From Anthoceros angustus (lineage: Eukaryota; Streptophyta; Anthocerotopsida; Anthocerotales; Anthocerotaceae): DNA of 64,000 nt. The notes beneath the pieces are model-generated. The model was not told where the DNA came from. It saw nothing but the letters and a program-made list of their open reading frames with translations, and ran no database searches. The position numbers and the translations under genes were made by a program. Positions within the stretch are counted from its first letter, which is position 1. The number at the start of each line of letters is the position of its first letter. The stretch spans positions 496,001 through 560,000 of the forward strand of contig VJWM01000011.1 in the NCBI GenBank assembly GCA_010909165.1, in the 5' to 3' direction. Below, piece after piece: positions 35,041-46,692 of this stretch.

Positions 35041-37147
35041 CACATCATCCAACTAGAAACCCCCATTGTAAACCGAGTCTTAAAACTTGCCACATCAGCG
35101 ATATTACGATTTGCAGGAGCCAACCCGCCCGTGCAGAGACGGAGACCAGTGAAGAAAGCTCAACCAAGCAGGAGCCCGGCTTGCGGACGCGCAACCGGCC
35201 GACATGGAGACGACAACAACCCGTTTCCTTCCCGTTTACGAAATACCTAATCCAGTAATACACCGTAGACAATAATTATATATAGTAAATACCTGATTAA
35301 CTGGTAAGATAAATAGTAGATATACAGTTATATAGGCTGGAGGCACGTTTCGAAAACGTGCCAGATACTGTTAGAGTGGTTAAGCGCGGATCTTGAAACG
35401 AGACCGCAACTACATTGCTTGTATAAAACGGACGAGGAACAGGAAAGGAACAGCCATTCCTGAAGGCTCATTCATGAAGACAAGGTATCTGAGTCCATGA
35501 ATGGAAACTGGACCTGGAAACAAGACCTTGTACGTGACAAGCGAAACTTAAACCAATCTACAACGGAGGTTTTTAGACGTTGGGACATTTACAAAAGGGG
35601 TTTTGTAAAACACTCCCTCTCCCTAGGAGTGTTTGTGTGTAGCAGCACATGGAAGCGTTTGTGTGCTAGTCGATTTTCAGTTTTTGAGTAGGAGCAGTGG
35701 CTAGGAGCTAAGTTGCTCGCTGCTGGACAGAGGAGTTGACTGAGATTATTTGGGAAGTGGTACATGTTGCAGAATCGAGTTGTTGCGAGCTGCATGGATT
35801 GCATTGCTGGTCCCTCCCTGTCGATTTATGAAACCAACATCTTCAAGCGGTTTTCTGCCCGCTGGTTTGGCCATTGGTAGTTTCTAGTGCAAAAGTTGAT
35901 TCTCGGTTGATGTTTCGTTCACTAGGTTTTGCTGGGGGGGGCTATTAGCGGGATTAGGATTTTAGTAGTTAATTTTACTTTTTGGGGTAAGTCTATTATG
36001 TAGACTTATCCGCATGTGACTTATGTATGTCATGTAGCATGTGGATGATGTATGACATGTGGTATGGTGCGAGGACATGAATATAAGGATTTGTCCTTCT
36101 AGATATTAGGATAAATATAAAAGAGCAAGCGATATCTATAGAATAGAGATCTAGAGAATAGAAGGAATATTTAGCAGGCTATGGTCGAGATGAAGCTGGA
36201 AGCTAGCAAGATATAAGATATATAAGACAGCCTAAGGCTCCGTATGTAGAAGCTGAGGATCCATTTAAACTTGGATTTGCTTTCGTCTGCCTTACAATAG
36301 ATTATCTTTGATATACCTAAGGCTCTGTATGTAGAAGCTGAGGATCCATTTAAACTTGGATTTGCTTTCGTCTGCCTTACAATAGATTATCTTTGTGATA
36401 ATGAAAAGAGACAGACATACCATGTCCTTCTTCCATTGCATTATGTGTTGATTTTGCAAACATCCCATGAGAGCTGGGATGGTTTTTCCTTGCAAGGGGG
36501 ATTAGGATTTTGGTAGTTAATCTTACATCCTAGAATGAGTCTATTCTGCAAGACATATCCGGACTCCACCCAAGCCCTTTGCTTCACCTCTTGACCTTGT
36601 GCGGTGCCCTCATGTGGCCATATGCCATGGCCTAGTGTGGCCCTCCGGTCAAGTTGCATGCTATATTACATGAGACCCATCACCCCACTATACAAATACA
36701 GTCCACCCCCCCTAATTGGGACTGGTTCGGAGTGCCTTTAGAGGTCCCATTAAGGGAGGTGTCCCGATTATATTTTCCCTATTTAAAAATAATAAAAATA
36801 TTATAAACTCTAAAAATAAAAAAAATACCGGAAAAGGTTAGCTTAAGAGTCTTCAATCACAACTAAAAGTCTATTGTGCTCTGAAATAATCGATTCTTTT
36901 TTCTTTTTTTAATTTTTTTAAGTAAAACAAATAAAAATCGCATTTAGGGAGGTGAAACTAACATGAATGTATGTTTCAAAAGGTCCCAATTATCATTTAG
37001 GGAAAAGTCCCATTTATTACATTGTAAACTAAAGGGAGTAGGATGGGAGGTCCCATTTAGAGAGGAATCCCATTTATAGAGTTCCCAATTAGGGGGGGCC
37101 GACTGTAGTTCTATATATATAAAAATACTAAACATAAAATATTGACA
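35041..37147. other. AT-rich gene-free region with possible LTR remnants
   Basis: There is no supported gene. A small perfect hairpin (GGCACGTTT, loop CGA, AAACGTGCC) is at 35342-35362. An 85-base tandem duplication is at 36231-36395. Phrases such as GGATTAGGATTTT recur at 35952 and 36500, which may mark a decayed LTR. Confidence 0.45.
36231..36395. repeat. 85-bp tandem duplication
   Basis: Two adjacent copies start with CCTAAGGCT and end with GATTATCTTTG; they are nearly identical. Confidence 0.9.
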
Positions 37148-37152
37148 TGCAA

Positions 37153-37559
37153 TGTCACGACAGTGACCCCGATCGGCATCAGCAAGCCTAAGATCCCACA
37201 AGCGGCGACGGTGGATCCCGCCTCCCATGCCATCGGCGCCACGAGCCCGATCGGAGGAGGCGGACACTCACAGTACCCACACCTCGCGATCCGCCCGGCG
37301 AGGCCGGACATAGCGTTAGCGCTGGTGTCGAATCGCGATCCGTTACCCACCCGTTAGGTGCTAACCTTCGTCCGTAGATAGGAAAACCCGTTACTAACCA
37401 ATCGATGTAAATAACGGTATCTGGCCCAACAAAGGTGATGTTCTTGGTCCGTAAGGACCGAGGTGTATAAAACCCACAGCGTAAATGAAAGCATCAGTGA
37501 TTCGGAGCACATCACGAGCCTCGTTCCCGTCGCGGTCCTCAGCAGTTTGGGCCGTAGCA
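37153..37559 (+). repeat. 5' LTR
   Basis: It begins TGTCACGACAGTG and ends GGGCCGTAGCA, as does the 3' LTR. It is 407 bases against 444 in the 3' LTR. About 37193-37270 does not match the 3' LTR but resembles internal gag sequence near 38209-38275. Confidence 0.95.
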
Positions 37560-37562
37560 TCT

Positions 37563-37574
37563 TGGTATCAGAGC
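37563..37574 (+). other. primer-binding site, initiator Met tRNA type
   Basis: TGGTATCAGAGC lies three bases after the 5' LTR and is the standard complement of the 3' end of plant initiator methionine tRNA. Confidence 0.9.
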
Positions 37575-37634
37575 CCCGCGATCTTCAACGGCAATCGTCG
37601 GCGGAGGCGGGCGCCACGAGCCCGATCGGACATT

Positions 37635-40310
37635 ATGGCGGACACCGATCGCTCAAGCAGCGGCGACGAGGAGGAGCCAATCGCTTACCGGTTGCGTAGG
37701 CGGCCTCGGATTCTTCCCCTGTCAGCCGAAGACGACCGGAACGCCAGCCCACGGCGGTCGGACGCTCCTCTCCCCGGCGTACGGCCGAGACAATCCCAGG
37801 TGCGTAGACGCTCCCGCGGCCACCCGTCCCGGGCCACGGAGGATCCACAGGATCCCACCATCCCGGAGGTGGAGTCCGAGTACCACACAGAACCAGTCCC
37901 TCGGCGTCGGGGCCGACCTCGGAAAGCTCCCGAGCCCGCCGCCCGAGCTCCTCCCGCACTGGCGACACAGCAGCCAAGGGCGGCCTCGGCATCCTGGACA
38001 CGCCGAGGCCGCCCGACTCCCGGCCCCACAGGGGCGGAAGACCACGGGGTGGAGGCCGTGCAGGGCGTGGACACGCTCGCCGGCCGGGGCGGTCTGCGAG
38101 CCATGGAGTCGGCCCTTACCCGCGTCGAATCTCGATGGTCCGAAGGTCGGCCATTTTGGGCGCCGATTGGAAGGCTTATTGCGACAGGATGCAGTCTACG
38201 AAGAGGCGGCGACGGTGGATCCCGCTCCCATGCCATCAGCCGCGCCACGAGCCCGATCGGAGCCGGCGCCAAGAGGTACTCCGGATCTTGTCCAAGAACC
38301 CAGACCGGTCAGTAATGAAAGAACGGCATCGGTGGGTCATGTGGCAGCACGAAACAGCGAGGAGGAGCAAACCTTGCGCCGGCTGACGGTAAACCTCCTC
38401 CCTGGTGAAAACAACAACAAGGACATCCGAGCGCTGGTAAGGAGGCTGCAGCTCCTACGGTACGAGAATTGGGAGGCCCAGAAGGGTCGGGCCTACCAGG
38501 AGCAACTCGAGTCCCAAGAGGACCTGTCCCTCAGACCCCGCGCACAGCTCGATAAAGAATTACAGCGTAAGATCAGAACCACGACCTTCAATGGAAACGA
38601 AAAAGATGCACAAGCGGTTCATGACTGGCTGGACAAGCTGGACAAGTACCTCAGCGCCTCGGAGAAGGACGACCAGCAGAAGATACAATTCTGCGTTATG
38701 TCGCTGGAAGGGTACGCTCACAGGAGGTGGAGTCCGTACCACAGGCAGTCCCCGGCGTCGGGGCCGACCTCGGAAAGCTCCGAGCCGCCCGAGCTCCTCC
38801 CGCACTGGCAACACAGCAGCCAAGGGCGCCGCCTCGGCATCCTGGACACGCACGAGGCCGCCCGACTCCCGGCCCCACAGGGGCGGAAGACCACGGGGTG
38901 GAGGCTGGAAAAGCAAGTAGAATTGGGCATGGAAGCCCCATCTACTCTGGCCCTCCTTCCGCCAAATCTTCCTCGAACACTTCCGCCAACCACCACCGGA
39001 ATCTGATTACCGCTCGAAGATTCACCAAGAAGGTAATGTGCAAGAATCTGCGATAAAATTGCACTAACCTTGGACATGCCCCGCTGACGAGGAATGTAAA
39101 ATCGAGCGCTTCATCGATGGTGAAATTCGACCTTGAGCCGACAACCGAGACAGCACACCGGTCAAGCAATGAAAGCGGCGATTAATTACGGCAATAACAA
39201 GTACAAGCATGCCAACACCCAACTGCGAAGCCCAAATGGGGACAAGCAAACGCGATGGAAAAGAAACCGACCTTCAAGCTCTTGGCGAGGAGGAGCGGAA
39301 GATACAATTGCGTTATGTCGGCGGAAGAATGCAGCGTCTGGTTGGTGGAAGCGTGGAAAAGCAAGTAGAATTGGGCATGGAAGCCCCATCTACTCTGGCC
39401 CTCCTTAGCCAAATCTTCCTCGAACACTTCACGCGATCAACCACGGAGGCTATCACGATTGGAAGATTCACCCAGTGCGTGCAAGAATCTGCGATAAATT
39501 TACTGCGGCTAACCTTGGACATGCCCGCTGGGCGAGCAATCGGCGCTTCATCGATGGTGAAATTCGACCTTGAGCCGGCGTCAACGCAGCCACACACGGT
39601 GAAGCAATGAAAGCGGCGATTAATTACGGCAATAACAAGTACAAGCATGCCAACACCCAACTGCGAAGCCCAAATGGGGACAAGCAAACGCGATGGAAAA
39701 GAAACCGACCTTCAAGCTCTTGGCGAGGAGGAGCGGAAGATACAATTGCGTTATGTCGGCGGAAGAATGCAGCGTCTGGTTGGTGGAAGCGTGGAAAAGC
39801 AAGTAGAATTGGGCATGGAAGCCCCATCTACTCTGGCCCTCCTTAGCCAAATCTTCCTCGAACACTTCACGCGATCAACCACGGAGGCTATCACGATTGG
39901 AAGATTCACCCAGTGCGTGCAAGAATCTGCGATAAATTTACTGCGGCTAACCTTGGACATGCCCGCTGGGCGAGCAATCGGCGCTTCATCGATGGTGAAA
40001 TTCGACCTTGAGCCGGCGTCAACGCAGCCACACACGGTGAAGCAATGAAAGCGGCGATTAATTACGGCAATAACAAGTACAAGCATGCCAACACCCAACT
40101 GCGAAGCCCAAATGGGGACAAGCGGCAAGCGATGGAAAAGAAACCGACCTTCAAGCTCTTGGCGAGGAGGCGGAAGAAATGTCGGGACAAACACTTGTGC
40201 TTCACATGTGCCTCCACCGACCACGGGTCGAGTCATGCCCACACCGTCGGGACTTCATCAACTGGCTCAAAGAGACGGGCCAGACCACCCGCCCCTCAGT
40301 GGGATTAGGA
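37635..40310 (+). pseudogene. gag region, scrambled
   Basis: The likely start is the ATG at 37635 (MADTDRSSSGDEEE). A retrotransposon gag core follows near 38560-38720, with RTTTFNGNEKDAQAVHDWLDK and a later EGYAHRRW. At about 38725 the sequence jumps back to a copy of 37865-38060, and at about 38900 it jumps again to sequence like 39350. A degenerate zinc-knuckle-like CFTCASTDHGSSH lies near 40200. The region contains the 438-bp tandem duplication, so the reading is not continuous. Confidence 0.75.
39168..40043 (+). repeat. 438-bp tandem duplication inside gag
   Basis: Two apparently identical adjacent copies (39168-39605 and 39606-40043) both begin TGAAAGCGGCGATTAATTACG, and a partial third starts at 40044. 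A related, more altered segment lies just upstream (38900-39167). Confidence 0.9.
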
Positions 40311-40440
40311 GGTAAGCCCAAGAGCAACCAGGGGGTCAAGATCGAGGAGATCGAGGAACCCCCGAAATCAGCTGCTTCGGCGCGGCAGGTCGGCCAAACC
40401 TCCGACTCGCCCGACTCCCCCAACCTGTCCCACATACCGA

Positions 40441-41700
40441 TCAAGATGCCAGTAAGCATCAGAGGAGAGCGGGCAACAGCGCTGCTGGACTCAGGAGCCA
40501 GCCACCATTTCATCTCGCAGTCGGCGGCCAACCGCGCAGGTATCCCATCAGGGACACCGGACGAGTGTCGACGGTGGTCACCGCGCTGAACGGCAAGGAG
40601 ACCGACAAGGAGCGGAGCGCCACCGCCACCGTGGTTTTTCCTGGAGGACACCAAGAGGAACTGGAGTTCACAGTCGTGCCCGCCCTTTGCCACGATCTCA
40701 TCGTCGGCAAACCGTGGCTTGCCCACCACTCCAAGCACCTGCAAATTGACTGGGCACACAACACGGTTAGGTTGCAAGTCGGTGGCACCCAATATGTCAT
40801 GCAGGGGGACAGATACATCCCCGACAAATTGTTGTTTGCAGTATCGGCCCTCAATAAAGCAGCTGCCCCGGGCAACGTTATGTACATCGCCCGGCTCAAG
40901 AGAGTCTTACCTCTGGAGGGTACGGCAGAGTCCCGGGCCGCTCAGGCCGCCGACACGGAGGCTGCACTTCCGCAGGCCATGAAGGATCTGCTCACAGAAT
41001 TCGCCGACCGGTTCGAGCCGCCCAGCGAACTTCCCCCACGGCGGTCTGTGGACCACGCCATCGAGCTTCTGCCCGGGCACAAACCGGTTAGTATACCGCC
41101 TTATCGCACGGGTGCTGCAGAAAGCGAAGAAATCAAGAGGCAGGTGGATGAACTCTTACAGCAGGGCTTCGTTCGGCCCTCGGTGTCGCCCTTTGGTGCA
41201 CCCGTGATACTGGTGGCCAAACCCGACGGCAGTTGGAGGTTGTGCGTCGATTACCGCGGCCTGAACAAGGCAACCATCAGGAACGTGTACCAGATGCCCA
41301 GAATCGATGAGATTCTGGACCAACTCCATGGGACACGTTACTTCACCAAGATCGACCTGAGGTCAGGGTTTTACCAGATCAGAATCCGGGAAGGCGATGA
41401 ACACAAGACCGCCTTCCGCACAAGGCACGGCCACTTCGAGTGGGTCGTTATGGCGTTCGGGCTCACCAACGCCCCCGCCACCTTCCAGTGTCTCATGCAA
41501 GAGATCCTGAGGCCGCCGCCACGGTGGAGGTCTTCGACGACATCCTAATCTACACAAGCAGTCCAGAGGAACACTATCAGTTATTCCGACGAGTCATGGA
41601 ACTCCTTCGTAAGCATAATCTCGCAAAGAGAAGCAAGTGCGTCTTTATGCGGGAAAAATCACGAATACAGGGCACATCATGCGGCCGGTATCTCGATTGA
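40441..41700 (+). pseudogene. protease and reverse transcriptase of the gypsy element
   Basis: The aspartic protease motif [12 protein letters not shown] is at about 40480. A frameshift near 40560 leads to a frame (40565-41548) ending the protease and covering RT with [34 protein letters not shown] and [13 protein letters not shown] second frameshift near 41520 is needed to reach the FDDILIY catalytic box. Some 3' RT and connection sequence is deleted around 41700-41900. Confidence 0.9.
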
Positions 41701-41899
41701 CACCCGCAAAACCAAGGCAATTATGGAGTGGCCCTTCCAATGACGTGACTCAGCTGCGAGGCTTCCTCGGCATGGCGGTTTCTACCATGGTTCGTCCGGT
41801 GTCATTGCCATGCCATTGACAGAGGCCCTCAAAGCATCCGCCGGCAAGGCCATCACGTTGGGAAAAGACGCCGAAGAGGCCTTCTCTCTCTTGAAACGG

Positions 41900-43230
41900 C
41901 TCCTCGGCCCTCGGCATCTCGATTACGGAAGGCGATGAACACAAGACCGCCTTCCGCACAAGGCACACGACGCCCGATCAGCATTGGGGCCGTGTTGTCC
42001 CAAAACGGCAGGGTCATCGCCTACGAGTCCTGTAAGCTACAGGGTGCACAACGTAACTACGCTATGCACGACAAGGAAATGTTAGCCATCATACACGCCA
42101 CCAAGGTATGGCGCCACTACCTACTCGGCCAACATTTCACTTGCTTCACTGACCACCATTCGCTACAACACTTTTTCAACCAGCCCCTACTCAACGCACG
42201 ACAGCGGCGCTGGTCCGAACACTTAGCTGATTATGATATGGACATCAAATCGTGGCGGGACCCTCCAACGCCGCGCAGACGCGCAGGAGGGCTGCACCTT
42301 GATGGTGACCGGAAACCCTGCGCCAAGTTCGCGCAGCTCTGCCAAAGGACCCAAAATGGTGGTCAGTTTATCAACAGGTGTTAGCAGACACGCAAGCCGG
42401 CATACCCACTAGCCTCCTGCAGTCTACTCTATCAAGGACGCAAACCTGTATCGGAAGGGCCGTTTGGTCATACCAACCCAGCTGACCCAACTCCGACGGG
42501 CCATCCTACACGACCTGCACGACAGCCCGATCTCAGGACACCTCGGCATCGACAAAACTTATGCGAGGGTCAAGCAGCATTACCATTGGGAGGACATGCG
42601 CGCGGATGTCATAGCATGGGTCCGCTCCTGCACCTCCTGCCAACAGGTCAAACCCGAGCATCAGAAACTCCCTAGGCTGCTGCAACCCTTACAGATCCCG
42701 CTTGGCCGATTTCAGTCCATCTCCATGGACTTCATCACTCACCTACCTCGGACACGCTCCGGCAAGGACAGCATCTGGGTGATTGTCGACCGATTGTCCA
42801 AGGTTTGCCACCTAGTCCCCACCATGCCTACGCCGCCAAGAACCGCCTGATGTTTATCCGGAAGTGTTTCTACCGCATGGCGCCCGGAAAGTATCGTGTC
42901 CGACAGACACGAAGTTCACATCTCGCCTGAAGACGCTCACGAATCCTCGGGATCCGGCAACTCATGTCCACCGCCACCCCGAGACAGATGACGAGAAGCA
43001 CAACCAAGTCTCAAGACATGCCGCGCCACTTACGCGGGAAAAACAAGGACGGTGGGAGGAGCTTTTACCTCTTATGGAGTACGCGATAACTCCTCCAAGC
43101 ATGCCTCAACCGAGTCGCCCCTTCAAGCTCTTGTATGGCGAATGCCCACCACCTCGGCCTCGGCCCCTCCTCCCAACGCCAATGGCAAAGCGCAGAACTC
43201 ACGGAGGATGTGTTTCACGAAGTTCATGAG
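41900..43230 (+). pseudogene. RNase H and integrase of the gypsy element
   Basis: RNase H is visible from about 41975 (IGAVLSQNGRVIAYESC, DKEMLAI, CFTDHHSL). The integrase begins near 42464 with an HHCC zinc-binding region (H...H...SCTSCQ) and SMDFITHLP bearing the first acidic residue. The second half of the core is frame-broken, with a readable piece MEYAITPPSMPQ near 43072. Confidence 0.85.
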
Positions 43231-43420
43231 GCACGCAAGAAGTCAGGCATGACACAAGAGACATGTCGACAAGGACGCCCATCTCTTACCAGGTTGGACT
43301 GATGGTGTGGCTTCGTATGAAGCCCCATAGGTATCCCTCTCTAGTGCAGAAGCCCGGCAAGCTCGCTGCATCGGCCAGGGTCCTTTCCCATCACCACGCA
43401 TCAACCCGGTCGCATATCAG

Positions 43421-43837
43421 TTGGGCTTGCCGGCAGACTGGAAGATGTGCCGGACGTTCCATGTCTCTATGCTCAAACCCTGGGTTCCCCGCCCCCGCCA
43501 CCTCCAGCCAGAGGACACAGCACAGCTACTCAGCCCCTCAGCATCTCCTGATCAGACCCATGGGACCCCGGTACAGGAAGACCGCGTCTCATCAGCCGGC
43601 CCTAACCCTCTTCATCCGCCCCCGGCTGCTCCAGACCACGGCCCCTCACGGTCTTCTACAACCGGACCCGACCGCATCCTAGCCAAGCGCCAGCGTCGTC
43701 TGCGCTCTCGGACGATCACAGATTTCCTGATCGGATGGGCCAACGAGCCCGATGCAGCCGCCACATGGGAGACAGAAGCTTGGTGCAACTGTTTCCCTCA
43801 GCTCCGCACCCATGGTCAGGAGGACCAGACCAGCCTC
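43421..43837 (+). pseudogene. integrase C-terminus with chromodomain-like motif
   Basis: The frame 43421-43888 contains FHVSMLKPW, typical of the gypsy integrase end. Near 43670-43780 it reads RILAKRQRRLR...FLIGWA...ATWE, a chromodomain pattern that would direct integration to modified histones in chromoviruses. Confidence 0.7.
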
Positions 43838-43849
43838 AGTGGGGGAGAA
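43838..43849 (+). other. polypurine tract
   Basis: AGTGGGGGAGAA immediately precedes the 3' LTR and would prime plus-strand synthesis. Confidence 0.85.
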
Positions 43850-44293
43850 TGTCACGACAGTGACCCCGATCGGCATCAGCAAGCCTAAGATCCCACACCG
43901 ACGTAAGGAGGCCGACAGCCACAGCCACAGGACGCAGCCTGCCCGCAGCGGAGAGGGCCAGGACACTCACAGGGTACCCACACCTCGCAGTCCCGCCGAC
44001 AGCCAGAGGCCGGACATAGCGTTAGCGCGCGTAACAGAGTGTCAGAATCGCCAGTCCCGTTACCCCACCCGTTAGGGGTGCTAACCCCTTCACGTCCCGT
44101 AGATAGGAAAACCCCGTTACTAACCAATCGATGTAAATAACCAGACTGTACCGGCCCAACAAGCTGGATGTTCTTGGTCCGTAAGGACCGAGGTGTATAA
44201 AAACCCACAGCGTAAATGAAAGCATCAGGCTGATTCGGAGCACATCACGGAGCCTCGTTCCCGTCACGGTCCTCAGCAGTTTGGGCCGTAGCA
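43850..44293 (+). repeat. 3' LTR
   Basis: 444 bases, TGTCACGAC to CGTAGCA, followed directly by the TGCAA target-site duplication. It lacks most of the small deletions seen in the 5' LTR. Confidence 0.95.
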
Positions 44294-44298
44294 TGCAA

Positions 44299-45667
44299 GA
44301 TTCTAGAATGTACCATAGAAACTTAGCTCCCAATTAGAGGCTTCCCCATTTATGGACTGTACGTACGTATTACTTAGGTGGTAGAAAAGTCTGCAGCGAT
44401 CGTCAAAGAGACGAGTGACGACCAGGCGACTCATCATGACGAGGCGACTATGAAACGTCATTCTTTGCCAGGCAAGACCAGGTATGTATGTATGTATGTA
44501 TGTACATATGGCAATACAATGGGCATGAGATGTGAATATTTGGGGAAACGAACGGTGGTGCTGCCATGATCGGGCATGCGATCCATCATCCCGTAATTTG
44601 GGGGATTTTGGTTGCACCTTTGTGCCAGCAGATGGCGTGGCGCCTGGCGCCCACCCCCGGATCCCGCCGCATATCCCGCTCCCGTTTCCGCGCGTGCTAT
44701 TCGCCCACGTGAGGGGCCGCCCCCGGCGTCCCACTCTTGCCCTAAATCATAACCCCCGGCCACATACATAATTGCTATGTCGGTGTGGTGCCTTACCAAA
44801 TTCCAACCCCGATATGTATCGAGGGTGTATAATACCTGGCCGCAATATCTACGTAGCGACAATACCTGGAAAGTCGAAACCGCAATTTCGATTCAATTTT
44901 TATCCGCCTACGCCTGAGACCCGACGAACGCTCTCTGGCTTTGGGGGCGGGAGGGGAGAGAAAAGTAGGCAGCCTGTCGGGACGGAGGCGGGGCCCAGCT
45001 GGGGGGCCACCAAATCTGCTTCCAGATTCTCGCAGTCAAACCCTTAACAGCCCCCGCGCTAAGGGCCACACGCTGTCCGCGCCCGTTACCGTTATCGCTG
45101 CTAGGGCCAATGGCCGATGGCCGATGGCCAATGGCAGGCGATGGCGGGCGGGCAGCCCGGCCCGCCCTGCTTGTCGCCTTGTGTGGCGCTCTGTGTCTGG
45201 ACTCTGGAGCTCCGCCTCCAGCTCCAACAGGCCCAGCCGAGCAGCCGAGGAAGGGGACGCATATCTGCAGCGCCGCTCTCCCTTCTCTCTGTCGCCACTC
45301 GTCGCGTCGCAGTCTCCTGCTCTGTTGCTGCTGTGTCTCCTCTGTTGCGGCTCCCCAGCTTGGCTTGCCTGCCTCCGGCGGCTGGTCTGCTCGTCTCTCT
45401 CGTATCCTGTCTGCCTGCCTCCTGCTGCTGCTGCTGCTGCTGCTCTTCGTCGCTCCCGAGGCGAGGGACCCTGCTGGCTGCGCTGCCTTCCTGCCTCCCT
45501 CCCCAGGACATCCCAGCTCCGAGTCTAGGGTGCACGTAGCCGGGGGGGCAGGGGGGGCCGGGATGCCGTGAGGCCTGCTCCACTGCGGACACCTGCTTCA
45601 TGGGGCTGCCAGCAATGGCAATGGCGGCCTTGTAGCGCGGCGCGGAGGGCAGCTCAGGGGCGGCAGG
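44299..45667. other. intergenic and probable response-regulator leader
   Basis: Composition shifts to GC-rich after 44600. A GTAT microsatellite is at 44482-44504 and a CTG tract at 45421-45443. The long open frames here lack recognisable motifs and probably reflect base composition. Confidence 0.45.
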
Positions 45668-46692
45668 ATGGTGCGCAAGAGCAAGAGCAAGAGCAGGAGC
45701 CAGAGCAAGGTTGCCGGGGAGGATAAAGTGAGCGCCGCGGAGTTTCACGTCCTGGCTGTGGATGACAGCAGCATTGACCGGAAATTGATAGAGAGGCTGC
45801 TCAAGACCTCGTCCTACAAAGGTTGGTGCTTGCTCTTCTTCAGCTGCTGCACCTTCCCACGCCGGATGAGTGTCGCAAGTAGGTGAATTCATGGCGTTGC
45901 TCATGACGCGAGCTTTTGGCACTTGCTGTCACAGTGACTTCGGTTGATAGCGCATTGAGAGCGTTGGAAATTCTCGGCTTGGCGGAAGAGCACTCTCCGC
46001 TCACCACTCAGGTACGAAGGTAGTGGTAGTTACACAGCAGGCAGGGAGGGCGTGGCCGGGGCGCCTGCATACGGGACTGATACTGACAGGCGGGAGCACT
46101 TGTGTGTGTTGTTGTGCAGCCGTTTGAGATCAATCTGATCATCACCGACTACTGCATGCCTGCAATGACAGGATACGATCTTTTGAAGCGGGTTAAGGTG
46201 AGGTTTACCTTCTCCGGCCTCTGCCGCATATCAGGGCATCTCTGTCATGTTGTGGCTCAGCTTATCTGGAATTGGAATGCTGCAGGAAACGTCTGCCCTG
46301 AAGGAAATTCCCGTGGTCATCATGTCGTCTGAGAACGTCTCGTCTCGCATAGAGGAGTAAGTCCGACAACTGCCTTAGATGATGAGCTGAGACGGAAGTA
46401 TGCAGAGCTATCATAGGTTCGTCTGACTGATCCACTCCCGTTCCTGCTGTCGTTGTGCAGTTGCAAAGCGGAGGGTGCGGAAGACTTCATCCTCAAGCCT
46501 GTGCAGTTGGAAGATGTCAAGAGGTTGAGGGGGTTCATCACCGGTAGCCGGGGCCGGGCGCTCTCCCTCCCCAAGGCCAGCTCCAGTGGTCAGTCCTGTC
46601 CTAAGCGGAAGATGACGTCGCCAGAGGTTGCTGGACGCCAAGTTCAAGCTTCCGACAGGCGAAGTCGGATGAACCGGCTAGCTGTTTCGTAG
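45668..46692 (+). CDS. type-A (ARR-like) response regulator
   Basis: Five exons (45668-45821, 45935-46011, 46120-46197, 46286-46356, 46461-46692) join in frame to about 203 residues. It is a receiver domain with a short tail, the layout of type-A regulators that damp cytokinin signalling. The acidic pair is in LAVDDSS, the phospho-accepting Asp in LIITDYCMP, the conserved Ser in IMSSEN and the Lys in FILKPV. The N-terminus is a basic K/S/R repeat ([10 protein letters not shown]). No Myb-like output domain follows, which excludes type B. In this family transcription is normally induced by cytokinin through type-B regulators; no specific site was assigned. Confidence 0.93.

Larger units (their letters stand above)
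37153..44293 (+). mobile_element. Ty3/gypsy LTR retrotransposon, chromovirus-like, frame-broken
   Basis: This 7.1-kb element has both LTRs (TG...CA ends), a primer-binding site, a polypurine tract and flanking TGCAA target-site duplications (37148-37152 and 44294-44298). Domain order is gag, protease, reverse transcriptase, RNase H, integrase, chromodomain-like tail, which defines the gypsy class. Frames are interrupted after protease, after the RT core, within RNase H and in the integrase, and gag is scrambled, so it cannot be autonomous as written. The intact target-site duplication argues for a fairly recent, complete insertion. Confidence 0.95.

Noticed and set aside
35342-35362. Perfect 9-bp stem hairpin as a terminator or regulatory site
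   Set aside because: A single short hairpin in non-coding plant DNA has no assignable role.
37633-38272. Long minus-strand frames over the gag 5' region
   Set aside because: GC-rich composition leaves the antisense open; the plus strand carries the gag motifs.
44941-45922. Long frames on both strands upstream of the response regulator
   Set aside because: CT/GC-rich leader sequence with a CTG tract; no motifs and conflicting overlaps.
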